DNA of 59,627 nucleotides from Polyangiaceae bacterium (lineage in GTDB: Bacteria > Myxococcota_A > Polyangia > Polyangiales > Polyangiaceae): the NCBI GenBank assembly GCA_009781005.1, contig WQYX01000020.1, forward strand, positions 1-59,627, read 5' to 3'. Position 1 is the first letter of the stretch. The number at the start of each line of letters is the position of its first letter. The position numbers and the translations under genes were made by a program. Below, in pieces: positions 45,701-52,976 of the stretch. A model generated the notes under the pieces. It saw only the letters and a list, made by a program, of their open reading frames with translations, was not told the DNA's origin and did no database searches.

Positions 45701-46499
45701 TCGCCACGTCCTCGATGCGCTCGCGCCACGGCTGCGAAACCTCGCGCTATGGAACTACGGCGAGCCGCTGCTCCATCGCGATCTTCCTGCGATGATCGCG
45801 CACGCCAAAAGAGCTGGTGTCGGCGTCGTCAAGGTGTCGTCGAACGCGCACTTCCTCGATGGATCACGGGGCCTCCGGCTGCTCGAGTCGGGCCTCGACG
45901 TGCTGATCCTGAGCGTCGACGGCGCGAGCGAACGCACCTATGCGACCTTTCGCAAGGACGGTGACTTCGCGAAGGTTTCATCGCAGGTCGCGTGGCTCTG
46001 CGCGGAGAAGAGTCGCCTTGGTTTGAACGAGCCGCGCATCGAGCTTCAATTCATCGTGATGCGCCACAACGAACACGAGCTCCCCGACATTCGCAGACTC
46101 GCGAAAGAGTGGGGCGTGGACGCGCTTCGTATCAAGACCGTGGGCGCCGAGGATGAAGCCACGAGGGATCTCGTCCCCACCGCGCGACTTCTTTCGCGTT
46201 ACAAAGAGGATCACGAAACCCCGAACGTTCGGCATCCGTTCTGCACGATGGCGTGGGATCACACGGTCGTGAACGTCGACGGCTCGGTCACGCCGTGTTG
46301 TTACCTGCGTCCCGACATGGGCAACGCGTTCGTCATGGGCAACGTCTTCGAGACTCCTTTCATCGAGATCTGGCGAGGAGAGAAGTACCGCGCATTTCGA
46401 GCGGCCATGCTCGACGGTCGGGGATCTTTGCCGGTGTGCAACCGGTGTCGTGGCGGGACGCACGATCTGATTGCTGCAGTGGAGGAGGTCTCCTCATGA
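42792..46499 (+). CDS. Tri-modular GT28-GT4-radical SAM/SPASM fusion protein
   Basis: 1235 residues. Module 1 (~1-365) is a GT28-like GT-B transferase (INGVGLGHLVRA; VSQAGYNAVAEL). Module 2 (~367-750) is a GT4 transferase with LVAHDFAPKLGGME, HGNDLLSPW, SRLAPRKGH and the EX7E motif in EGFGIALLE. A ~170-residue linker of unknown fold follows. Module 3 (~930-1140) is radical SAM, cluster motif CNLACPTC (~945, CX3CX2C), with LWNYGEPLLHRD and LSVDGASERTY. A SPASM-like end has CX12GX4C (FCTMAWDHTV...VTPCC) and CNRC. It starts at a GTG overlapping the upstream stop. I know no characterised protein with this architecture. It may glycosylate and radically modify the same acceptor. Confidence 0.85.
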   Translation: MRIAFHAINGVGLGHLVRATTLATEMRSLMPGIQILVLTNARDTTMLSKAKLDFVQLPPRLNEPHADPDRCLLALPEALEETALASALDAFEPDLVVFDTHAPMSLVRYTATIGARAVLVLRELRPEALRSFVASGAATSFDRIVLPHEPGEVDVEPLDGAPVVLVGPIVRDMTARRTRARRDRLRVVAMAGGGGQPVDARRYVRAVADAHLLARARIPRLETTLVVGPYGSPPANLERYEGLSIVRQAKDLPALLADAALVVSQAGYNAVAELRSLEKPAILVPGHRKAEDQRARALRLQRAKVAVIARPEARSIADRIEKLLCTPGALEAMSRAHAKVRQRPNNRAAARAVLHPLVRETDRPPRVVLVAHDFAPKLGGMETAAQTLAERLTLRGADVHVYTSSRLGAETASGLPSVRALYRPLPPPQRIDLSSDLLLTIDAALRDAPDVIHLCNAGLGPWVSALRAALPCVVTANVHGNDLLSPWVHPGDFLESYRAAQIDGLSATDAVFCVSHFSRALAQARGVHPSVLHTIENGVDPSRFARGDKTSDLRRRLGLCPEDEVILTVSRLAPRKGHRTVLHAVARLAEQRPHLKYVFTGSSRALETELAALARELGIASRVVVAGFISNDELPSLYRMANVFALLVDPADDDVEGFGIALLEAAASGICAVASRCGGISEAVVDEETGLLVPSGDAGAAAQAFQRLLGDPSMARRFGERGRERVVECFTDLHAADRALDVWTAILACGPRTPTGNDPRRAVELVRSAQRHAESRRQERRNRLQAWRRVIDRGEQIRLRATSDGARVLPEALADCITLGHRPRVEVQLRTFTEPDFHRYALPAVSEINLVHGVPHRSADAIFTALRRAPAEALERVRIVRLFLTHEARASTALTVASVTEAHALRRFFSDRGVTVVPPPELMRYLSDVPAGGPETGMIEPTNLCNLACPTCPTGTGKIKPLPPMTMERFRHVLDALAPRLRNLALWNYGEPLLHRDLPAMIAHAKRAGVGVVKVSSNAHFLDGSRGLRLLESGLDVLILSVDGASERTYATFRKDGDFAKVSSQVAWLCAEKSRLGLNEPRIELQFIVMRHNEHELPDIRRLAKEWGVDALRIKTVGAEDEATRDLVPTARLLSRYKEDHETPNVRHPFCTMAWDHTVVNVDGSVTPCCYLRPDMGNAFVMGNVFETPFIEIWRGEKYRAFRAAMLDGRGSLPVCNRCRGGTHDLIAAVEEVSS

Positions 46500-47809
46500 A
46501 CATCGTTGCGCTCTTCGAGAACGGCACTCCGGAAGCGCCGGGTGCAGCGCTCGATGCGTATCGAGGCATCGCCACGAATGCGGCGTTGCTGCGATGGTAT
46601 GTGGATCCCGCGAACGTGGGTCTTCTCTGCCGGGCGATCCGCGAGTTCTCGAGCGATCATTTTCCGGCCGCCGTCGAGATCGTCCTTCGTGCCGAGGACG
46701 TGAGCGAAGAGCAGACTCTCGTGCACGACGAGAGCGAGCTCGTACCAACGCTTCGCCGTTTGCATCGTGCGGCGGGACCTCAGGTGCGCTTGCAGATGAC
46801 GAACGGTCGCTCGTACGTGCTTCCGCCTCCAGCACTCGATATCTCCACGAACGCTCTCTGCGGCCTTTCGTGCAGCATGTGCGACAACCGCGTAACGTCG
46901 CGCGATCCAGCAACCATGTCGTCGGCCGACGTCCGGCGATTGATGGATGAAGCCGCCGCGTGGGGGATCGGTCGGGTTGCGCTCACGGGCGCCGGCGAAC
47001 CCTTGCGCGATTCGAACATGCTCGATCATATCGAGTATGCAAACGCGCTCGGGCACATGGTGACGATCACGACGAACGGCTTTCCGGTTTCGGAGAAAGT
47101 CGCGGAAGCGCTGGCCGAAAGGACCGTGTCCGTTTCGGTCTCGATCCACGGCGCAACCGAAGAGACTCACGAGGCGATCGTTGGTGTACCGAAGGCCGGT
47201 GAGAAGGCGTGGCAGGCCATTGGTCGACTGGTGCGGGCCAAGCGTCGCGCGATGGGATCGAAGCTGTCGGTCAATGTTTCGACGGTCATTCAGCGCCAGA
47301 ACTTCCGGGAAATCCCGGCGCTCGTCCGGCGAGCACGGGAGGAAGGTTGCGATGGCATCAATACCCAGCCCATCAACCTGCAACACGGTTCCTTTCGCGG
47401 CGATGACGTTCTTCGCCGTGACGATCTCGCGCGGACGGCGCAACTCTGGCCCGACCGCGCGCAGCACGCGGAGCTCGAAGCGATGTTCGACGAGCTCGAC
47501 GTCGTGAAACGCGAGGTCGACTCTTTCATGCACGCGTCGCCGGAGAGGCTCTCACTGTTTCGTCGATACTTCCGTGACTCTTCCCGTGCCGCGTTAGGGA
47601 TCACGTGTCGCGTCGGGGAAACCTTTCTTGCGGTCGATCATCGAGGGCAGATCAAGCCTTGCTACCGCCTGCCGTGGTCGCACGGCGACGCACGGCTCGT
47701 TCACGTGCAACGGCTCTGGAACAGCCGGGCCTACGCGCGCACCCGCCGCTTGGTCGATGCATGCCCCCTCACGTGCATGAACAACTGCTTTTTTCGGAGC
47801 GGAAAGTGA
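46496..47809 (+). CDS. Radical SAM/SPASM enzyme
   Basis: 437 residues, ATG at 46496 with GGAGG upstream and an ATGA overlap with the fusion gene. A ~115-residue N-terminal domain of unknown fold precedes the radical SAM barrel: STNALCGLSCSMCDN (CX3CX2C), GIGRVALTGAGEPLRD, ITTNGFPVS and SVSIHGATEETHEAI. The C-terminal SPASM part has CX12GX4C (starting CRVGETF and ending IKPC) and then CPLTCMNNC. SPASM enzymes commonly modify peptides or act as sugar or alcohol dehydrogenases. No precursor peptide ORF is visible nearby. Confidence 0.88.
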   Translation: MNIVALFENGTPEAPGAALDAYRGIATNAALLRWYVDPANVGLLCRAIREFSSDHFPAAVEIVLRAEDVSEEQTLVHDESELVPTLRRLHRAAGPQVRLQMTNGRSYVLPPPALDISTNALCGLSCSMCDNRVTSRDPATMSSADVRRLMDEAAAWGIGRVALTGAGEPLRDSNMLDHIEYANALGHMVTITTNGFPVSEKVAEALAERTVSVSVSIHGATEETHEAIVGVPKAGEKAWQAIGRLVRAKRRAMGSKLSVNVSTVIQRQNFREIPALVRRAREEGCDGINTQPINLQHGSFRGDDVLRRDDLARTAQLWPDRAQHAELEAMFDELDVVKREVDSFMHASPERLSLFRRYFRDSSRAALGITCRVGETFLAVDHRGQIKPCYRLPWSHGDARLVHVQRLWNSRAYARTRRLVDACPLTCMNNCFFRSGK

Positions 47810-48339
47810 GAGCGTGTAGGGCAGCTCTGAGACAAATCTTTGTCACCGAGAAGGCATCGGGGCTCGCGGTGAGCACGGGCAAGCGACCGTGCAGGGAGGA
47901 TCGCTTGCATGCCACCATCACCGTATCCATCGAGGACCGAAAGCTTGCGGGGCGGGTAACGCGCCAGGTGAAAGATGCCCTCGATGCACAGGCGACCCAA
48001 ATCGAAAGCGGTCTCGTTCGCGTGGTATGCGTGCAAAGGATATCGGACATTGATGTTGCCACGATGGCCGGCGCCGTCGTTGTCGTTCCCGTCACCGCTC
48101 GCAACCATCGGCGACTCCCCGAGTTCGTCTCTGTCCTTCGCGAGGCACGCCCCCTTGGCGTGCAGCTCGTGTGGGACGGGGTCACTCCAAGTCGGGAGGA
48201 TGTCGAGCAAAGCATCTTTCTCGTGCTCGAACGCGCGCGCGAGAAGCGAAAGGGACCGCCGGTCGTCCTTGCAAAAAGCGAAAGACCGGTATTTGCACTT
48301 CTCCTTGCGATTCAGGAAACACGCCAGGAAACACGTTAA
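47806..48339 (+). CDS. Hypothetical alpha/beta protein of the GT/radical SAM operon
   Basis: 177 residues from a GTG overlapping the radical SAM stop (GTGA). Residues ~45-130 alternate strands and helices (ATITVSIEDRKLAGRVTRQV, GLVRVVCVQRISDID, AGAVVVVPVTARNHRRL, GVQLVWDG), as in a flavodoxin- or receiver-like sandwich, but no catalytic motif stands out. The stop TAA overlaps the next ATG. Not recognised. Confidence 0.6.
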   Translation: MRACRAALRQIFVTEKASGLAVSTGKRPCREDRLHATITVSIEDRKLAGRVTRQVKDALDAQATQIESGLVRVVCVQRISDIDVATMAGAVVVVPVTARNHRRLPEFVSVLREARPLGVQLVWDGVTPSREDVEQSIFLVLERAREKRKGPPVVLAKSERPVFALLLAIQETRQETR

Positions 48340-49685
48340 TGGACGGCCAACGCGCGTATGCCATCTTATGTGGTCTCGAGAGGAATGAGCCCCAATTCGA
48401 TGCCGATGAGATTGAAATGATGATCTCGCGCGGGCTCGTCGTGGAGGCGGATCCCGACGATCTCGCGCTGCTTCAGTGGCTTCAGTCCGTGGTGCAAGAA
48501 TTTGCTGGCTCTCGTATCACCGACCCTGACGTCATCTCCAAGTTGGCCGGGGCACTCCAGAAAACGGAGCGAAAACTAAAAAGCAATTGTTATCGAGTTA
48601 TGACGAGCAAGGCGAAGATCGCACGTCGCGAAGAGAGCCGCGTCGCCATGCGGCGCGCCTTGGCCATTGTCCGCGACAGAAGCGCGCTTGATCCGCTCTT
48701 CGCGATTGCGAACGATACGCTCCTCGTTGCGCCAAACGCTCGGTATGTGTGCGTTCCCGCGCTCGGCGTCGAGGGTTACGCGTTGACGCAGAAAGGGCAG
48801 CGCGTTCGTCGTTCGCTGGAACTCCGACTCGTGCGCTTTGGCAACGTGCCCTTCATGACGTTTCTTTCCCGATTCGAAAAAACCGAAGAAAAGATGCGCG
48901 CCTTCGCCAGCAACGTATCTTTTTTATACAATGCCATTGTTCTTCCGAAGCAGAAGACGCGCGAGCAGGTTGTCGTTGGCCTGCTCAAGTCGGGGCTGCC
49001 CGCTGCGAGCGCACAACATCACTACTTGGAGGCTCTGAAGGCAACGACCCCCGCCGGCTTCGCTGCGGACGCCGACGCAGCGGTGACATGCACTCGAAAT
49101 GCCGTAACGTTCGGGAGCATTGGAAATGCTGCTGCGCAATTGCGCCAGGCGCGAGGAGCCCTCCTTCACGCTGGATTCCCAAATACGCCGGTCGTGATGA
49201 GCGCTGCCAAGTCGCTTCTCGCGTTCAACCCGCCGAGCGCCGGGATCTCACGCCTCCTCGAGCTGAATCATGGACTGTATCAGCGCTTCGGATCAGGTGA
49301 GCACGTCTACAAATGGAGCAGCCGGTTGATGCCAGCATCGGGCACCCCTGCCGAGGTTCTTCGTCGAGTCGTGTTGGCTCACACACTGCTCGGACAGACG
49401 TCGGGGCTCGCCGCCGTCGCCCTTGCTTCAATGGCGCAAACCGAAAGTGCCCTTCCCGATCTCGTTACGAGATATCGCGAGATCGAGCACGAACTCGTAC
49501 GAAAGAACCTGAGCCCACCTTCCTTGGCCGGAGACGATGCCATCGAGTGCATCGCATGCGCAGGCACTCCGTTGGAGGTGGCCGACACGGTGGCCACGCT
49601 CGCAGCTCAGATCGCCCAAGGCCGATCCCCTGAACGCTCCGATCTCGTCGTGGCGATCGCGTTTGCGAAGCGCTTCGCGTATTGA
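48339..49685 (+). CDS. Hypothetical protein, last gene of the GT/radical SAM operon
   Basis: 448 residues from the ATG at 48339 (TAATG overlap). Mostly helical; no signal peptide or membrane span. A short segment has four cysteines spread out (LCGL, SNCYR, ECIACAG), without a clear metal motif. Features: ALGVEGYALTQKGQRVRRSL resembles a winged-helix wing, and AQLRQARGALLHAGFPNTPV a helical repeat. It ends 12 bases before a convergent gene. No family recognised. Confidence 0.6.
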   Translation: MDGQRAYAILCGLERNEPQFDADEIEMMISRGLVVEADPDDLALLQWLQSVVQEFAGSRITDPDVISKLAGALQKTERKLKSNCYRVMTSKAKIARREESRVAMRRALAIVRDRSALDPLFAIANDTLLVAPNARYVCVPALGVEGYALTQKGQRVRRSLELRLVRFGNVPFMTFLSRFEKTEEKMRAFASNVSFLYNAIVLPKQKTREQVVVGLLKSGLPAASAQHHYLEALKATTPAGFAADADAAVTCTRNAVTFGSIGNAAAQLRQARGALLHAGFPNTPVVMSAAKSLLAFNPPSAGISRLLELNHGLYQRFGSGEHVYKWSSRLMPASGTPAEVLRRVVLAHTLLGQTSGLAAVALASMAQTESALPDLVTRYREIEHELVRKNLSPPSLAGDDAIECIACAGTPLEVADTVATLAAQIAQGRSPERSDLVVAIAFAKRFAY

Positions 49686-49697
49686 CGGCTCGATGTC

Positions 49698-50948
49698 CTA
49701 TACGCCTTGGATTTGCTCGATGCGTGACAAGATCCAATCGTCATTTCCACTTTGCGTGTCCCGGATGAGCGTCCAATCGTTGGTATCACCGCGCGGCTGT
49801 TGCTGGCTTCCAGAGAGTAGCCGCCCATCTCCGGCAGTCGTGTAATCGAGCCCGCTGCTGTACACGCGCACGGTGACGGAATCGTAGTATGCGTCGATCG
49901 TCGCGCTCGCGAGTTCCATGAATGTGATGTGTGCGCCGTCCGTAGGATGGATGCACTCTGCAGTACGGTATAAGTCAGCCCAATAAAGCTGCGACTGGAA
50001 CGAGTTGTGACTCAAGAAGGGGCGCATCCTCGCCAAATCGTGCGAATGAAGCGCCTGGAAAATGAGGACGATGCGCTGTTCAAGATATCCCCACGTGAAG
50101 GTTGGATCTCTGGCTTGGATTTGTACGAAGACGGCATGCGCGTTCGGATCCACCATGGTCGGCGCGTTCATCCGCTGCACTGCATCGGCTGACGTGGGTA
50201 TGGGGCCCAGCGTATTGCGCCCGAGCAGCACGACCGTCGTGATCGCCCAGTCTTCGGTGCCACTTGGGCGGTTGAGGGTGCGCGCCTTGTCAGGTGTTCG
50301 CGAGCGAGCTCCAGCCGCCCGCGTGAGCGTGATCATTTCTTTAACGAAGAAGTGCTGCTCGCCTGGGTGATAGTGCTCAACGTAGCTTGACTCGACGGTG
50401 ACGGTGACGGTCGCAGCTCCGTCGGCGTTCACGAGGATGTCAACGTACGCCAGGGTACCGATGACGATGTCCGTGATCTCGGCGATGCGTCCGTCGCTTC
50501 GAAGCGCTGCGCGTGCGGCGTCCGAGAGATACGACCCGAGCACATCGAGGTTCGAAGCAGCGCGTGTGCGGTGCATTTCGGCATAGAGGAAGTCGAAAAA
50601 GTCCTCGAAGACGATGATCGAAAACGCCGGATCGGTGCGTTGGAGTCTGGCGAGTTGCGAAGGCGACGCCGGCAGCATTGGCGTTGGCGCTGCTCGCGTC
50701 ATTTCGTCGCGCGCAGCCCACGTTCGCTCTTTCGCCTGAATTCTCTCTCTCTTTTTGCGCACCTCTGCCCAAAAGCGGAAGACCACGGAAAGCACCAAGG
50801 GTATGGGCAACAACCAGTCTGGTATGTCAGCCTTCAGCTCCACGGAAAGCCCCACCATCGCGAAAAACAGGATCATCGCCACGAACATGAGGACGATCGA
50901 GAGCGCGGAACTTCTGATGAACTGCGATAGGGGTCCTCCTGTTCTCAT
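49698..50948 (-). CDS. Tim44-like domain membrane protein
   Basis: 416 residues from the ATG at 50948, chosen for GGAGCGCGGA just upstream over a TTG at 50993. Two hydrophobic segments near the N-terminus (SIVLMFVAMILFFAMVGLSV and WLLPIPLVLSVVF) anchor it. Residues ~115-230 resemble a Tim44-like/NTF2-type domain (FEDFFDFLYAEMHRTRA, IVIGTLAYVDILV, VTVTVESSYVEHY). A second similar unit follows (YLEQRIVLIFQALHSHDLA, ASATIDAYYDSVTVRV). Proteins of this type are often cargo-binding or lipoprotein-linked in bacteria; the role is unknown. Confidence 0.7.
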   Translation of the reverse strand: MRTGGPLSQFIRSSALSIVLMFVAMILFFAMVGLSVELKADIPDWLLPIPLVLSVVFRFWAEVRKKRERIQAKERTWAARDEMTRAAPTPMLPASPSQLARLQRTDPAFSIIVFEDFFDFLYAEMHRTRAASNLDVLGSYLSDAARAALRSDGRIAEITDIVIGTLAYVDILVNADGAATVTVTVESSYVEHYHPGEQHFFVKEMITLTRAAGARSRTPDKARTLNRPSGTEDWAITTVVLLGRNTLGPIPTSADAVQRMNAPTMVDPNAHAVFVQIQARDPTFTWGYLEQRIVLIFQALHSHDLARMRPFLSHNSFQSQLYWADLYRTAECIHPTDGAHITFMELASATIDAYYDSVTVRVYSSGLDYTTAGDGRLLSGSQQQPRGDTNDWTLIRDTQSGNDDWILSRIEQIQGV

Positions 50949-50989
50949 TCCGCGCTCCACGAACGAGCATTCGACCGCTTCGTTTGCGG

Positions 50990-51421
50990 TCAATGGCGGG
51001 TGATATTGCCTTTCGCGTCAATGACCCAGAGACCTTCTTTGTCGATTGCGTCGTCTTCGAACGTGTCGTTCTTGTTCGTATTCGTTTTGTGAATGTCGTA
51101 CTGCCCCGGCGCAAGGCCAGAGCGTTTGCGCTTGTACTGCTCTTCCCAGTCCCGCGGCTTCTTTCCGTCCGTATCGACGAGCACCACGGTGCCGCCGTTC
51201 ATGACGTTGATCATGGGCACCGTGACGCCCTCGACGACGACGCGCTCATACTTCCCGTCAGGAGGAGGAGATCCGGGTGGAACGACGACGGTTGCCGATG
51301 TTGTTGCAGTGGAGGGCTCCCCCTCTGCATGCGACGTGTCCGTCTTCTTCCCGCACGCCATGCTGAAGAAGAGGAGCCCCGTTACGCTGAGCACAATTGT
51401 GAATCGAGCCATTTTCGGCAT
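50990..51421 (-). CDS. Small lipoprotein
   Basis: 143 residues from the ATG at 51421; an internal ATG at 51412 is an alternative. The signal peptide ends in the lipobox FFSMACGKK. The mature part has a Thr/Ser/Pro-rich spacer (EGEPSTATTSATVVVPPGSP) and a small domain with VTVPMINVMNGGTVVLVDTD and a charged end. It precedes the Tim44-like gene by 41 bases on the same strand, suggesting a two-gene unit at the envelope. Confidence 0.7.
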   Translation of the reverse strand: MPKMARFTIVLSVTGLLFFSMACGKKTDTSHAEGEPSTATTSATVVVPPGSPPPDGKYERVVVEGVTVPMINVMNGGTVVLVDTDGKKPRDWEEQYKRKRSGLAPGQYDIHKTNTNKNDTFEDDAIDKEGLWVIDAKGNITRH

Positions 51422-51467
51422 CCTACGATTGGGCCATCGCGGTGTCGACGTTGAAATGCGATGGGAA

Positions 51468-51541
51468 TCCTCACCCACCCAACTGAAAGACCTTCTGGAA
51501 AGTCATGAGGAGGCTCACGTCATTTGATTTGATAGCGCCTG
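51468..51541 (-). pseudogene. Detached second copy of the 3' end of the ElbD-like gene
   Basis: 74 bases match 52903-52976 with three mismatches. Read on the minus strand they encode GAIKSNDVSLLMTFQKVFQL-G-G-stop, exactly the last residues of the megaenzyme. All three differences fall in third codon positions and are silent (Ala GCT/GCC, Thr ACT/ACA, Val GTC/GTG). This copy abuts a family C repeat on one side and the leader of the small lipoprotein gene on the other. It cannot be translated as part of any gene here. Confidence 0.9.
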
Positions 51542-51655
51542 TTAAGTGGCCCCATCCGCCACGGCTAACGCCGTGGCCGCCTTCCCCTTGTCACGTGCTC
51601 GTCAGGCGGACCGAAGCGGTCCGCCTTCCTGCGCACGGACGGGGAAGGCCCCAAG
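51542..51655 (+). repeat. Family C structured repeat, copy 2
   Basis: Begins TTAAGTGGCCCCATCCGCC. Hairpins: CCACGGC-TAAC-GCCGTGG; inner GGCGGACC-GAA-GCGGTCCGCC; outer GCCTTCCCC/GGGGAAGGC. Unpaired GTGCTCGTCAGGC and GCCTTCCTGCGC match copy 1 while stem bases differ but still pair. It lies between the detached gene end and the nuclease gene stop, followed by a small GTACTCC..TAGAGTAC hairpin. Confidence 0.8.
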
Positions 51656-51668
51656 AAAGTACTCCTTG

Positions 51669-52883
51669 CTAGAGTACATATGGTGTCGCAGTCATCTCTG
51701 CGAGCGCTTTGTCGACTACGGGTCGTGTCTCCGCGATGAAGCGCTTCATCGTTTCTGCGACGACGGATGGCGTGGCTCCCCGCATGCGAAGGACCAGGCG
51801 TCCCCACTTTGGATCCCATGCGATATTGGAGAATTTCGATTGAAGTTGCCCGGCAAGTGGTTCGAGAAACTTCGCAATCGGTTTCACATCTTTGTTTTCG
51901 AGATGCAGCTCCACGCCAATATCATTGTCATTGCGATTATAGGAAAGAAACTCGTAGTGGAGGCTGCTGGGCCAATCATTCGGTTTGATTTGGCAGTAGT
52001 GCCATGCACGTCCACTTGTTCCAAGCCCTTGAACGGCGATCTCGTCGTAAGCGCTCACAACGGCGGCGAGCGCTGGATGCATCCGCATCTCTTTGACGAC
52101 ACCTGATTGAGCGCGTCGAAACTCATCAGCCATCTCGTCCAGGGAGGAGACGACAACATTCACTTTGGGTTGGCCCTCCTCGTACGTGACGTTTACGGCT
52201 GTGCGTGCAACGATCTCGGTGCGCACGGGCATGGCTGGCAGGAGGAGCATGCCGGAATGATCTCCAATCGTGTAGGGGACGAGTTCGACGACGCGCAACT
52301 CGAAGCCCCCAAGGGCCGACTGGTTCGTCACTCCACGAACGAACTCGCGAAGGCCATCGGGTGCTCCGTCGCAGGCGATGACGAGGTGAAGTTCTGCTGA
52401 GCGCATTCGCCCGAGGAGGCGCTCGGCCAGCTCTTCGGGGTCCTCGGTATTGGGGAATTTTGTGCGCACGACATCGACAAAGCTTTGGTCCTTCGCTTCA
52501 CCGAACAATTTGACGATTTTTTCCTCGGTATATGCCGCGAGCGACGAGGCGTAATCGAGGACCTGCTCGATGACGCTACGATCCTTGAGATCTGAGTTGT
52601 CTGCGAGCTTCACTTCGACAATCACGATGTGCCCGCTCTCGCACAAGAACACGATGTCGGGATACACAAGTTTTCCCAGCGGTGTCTTCAGAGGGCGCTG
52701 ATGAAACCGAGCGTATTCGCCTCGCAACTGCGTTCGCCGATCTTCAAGTCCAAGGATTCGTGGGTTTTTTCCGATCACCTCCTCTAAGAAGTGCTCGTCT
52801 TTCCCGAGCTGGCGGAGCGTGCGCTTCTGCCACGGCAGGCATCCTGTTTCAGTGAGCAGAAACGGCGTTATCTTCTCGGCCAT
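51669..52883 (-). CDS. PD-(D/E)XK nuclease-like protein in a direct-repeat-flanked cassette
   Basis: 404 residues; the ATG at 52883 is preceded by a strong ATAGGAGG site. Residues ~70-92 hold a restriction-endonuclease-like core: PDIVFLCESG then HIVIVEVKLA, that is Asp76, Glu90 and Lys92 in the PD-x(n)-ExK arrangement. A preceding EEVIGKNPRILG helix is common in nucleases of the NucS/DUF91-like group. The C-terminal ~200 residues (SLHYEFLSYNRNDNDIGVEL) form a separate unrecognised domain. The gene lies 22 bases after the megaenzyme stop and is bracketed by copies of its 3' end, which marks it as inserted. Confidence 0.75.
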   Translation of the reverse strand: MAEKITPFLLTETGCLPWQKRTLRQLGKDEHFLEEVIGKNPRILGLEDRRTQLRGEYARFHQRPLKTPLGKLVYPDIVFLCESGHIVIVEVKLADNSDLKDRSVIEQVLDYASSLAAYTEEKIVKLFGEAKDQSFVDVVRTKFPNTEDPEELAERLLGRMRSAELHLVIACDGAPDGLREFVRGVTNQSALGGFELRVVELVPYTIGDHSGMLLLPAMPVRTEIVARTAVNVTYEEGQPKVNVVVSSLDEMADEFRRAQSGVVKEMRMHPALAAVVSAYDEIAVQGLGTSGRAWHYCQIKPNDWPSSLHYEFLSYNRNDNDIGVELHLENKDVKPIAKFLEPLAGQLQSKFSNIAWDPKWGRLVLRMRGATPSVVAETMKRFIAETRPVVDKALAEMTATPYVL

Positions 52884-52902
52884 GGGGACCTCCTATGAGA
52901 AC

Positions 52903-52976
52903 TCCTCACCCACCCAACTGAAACACCTTCTGGAATGTCATGAGGAGGCTCACGTCATTTGATTTGATGGCGCCTG
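52903..52976 (-). repeat. Direct repeat: intact copy of the megaenzyme 3' end
   Basis: 74 bases, 71 identical to 51468-51541 in the same orientation, spaced 1435 bases apart. It includes the last 23 codons, the stop and three bases beyond. Together the two copies bracket the nuclease gene and a family C repeat. Confidence 0.9.

Noticed and set aside
44088..45707. A 539-codon minus-strand frame in the triple-fusion gene
   Set aside because: Antisense to the GT4 and linker regions of a coupled coding frame; no recognisable domain.
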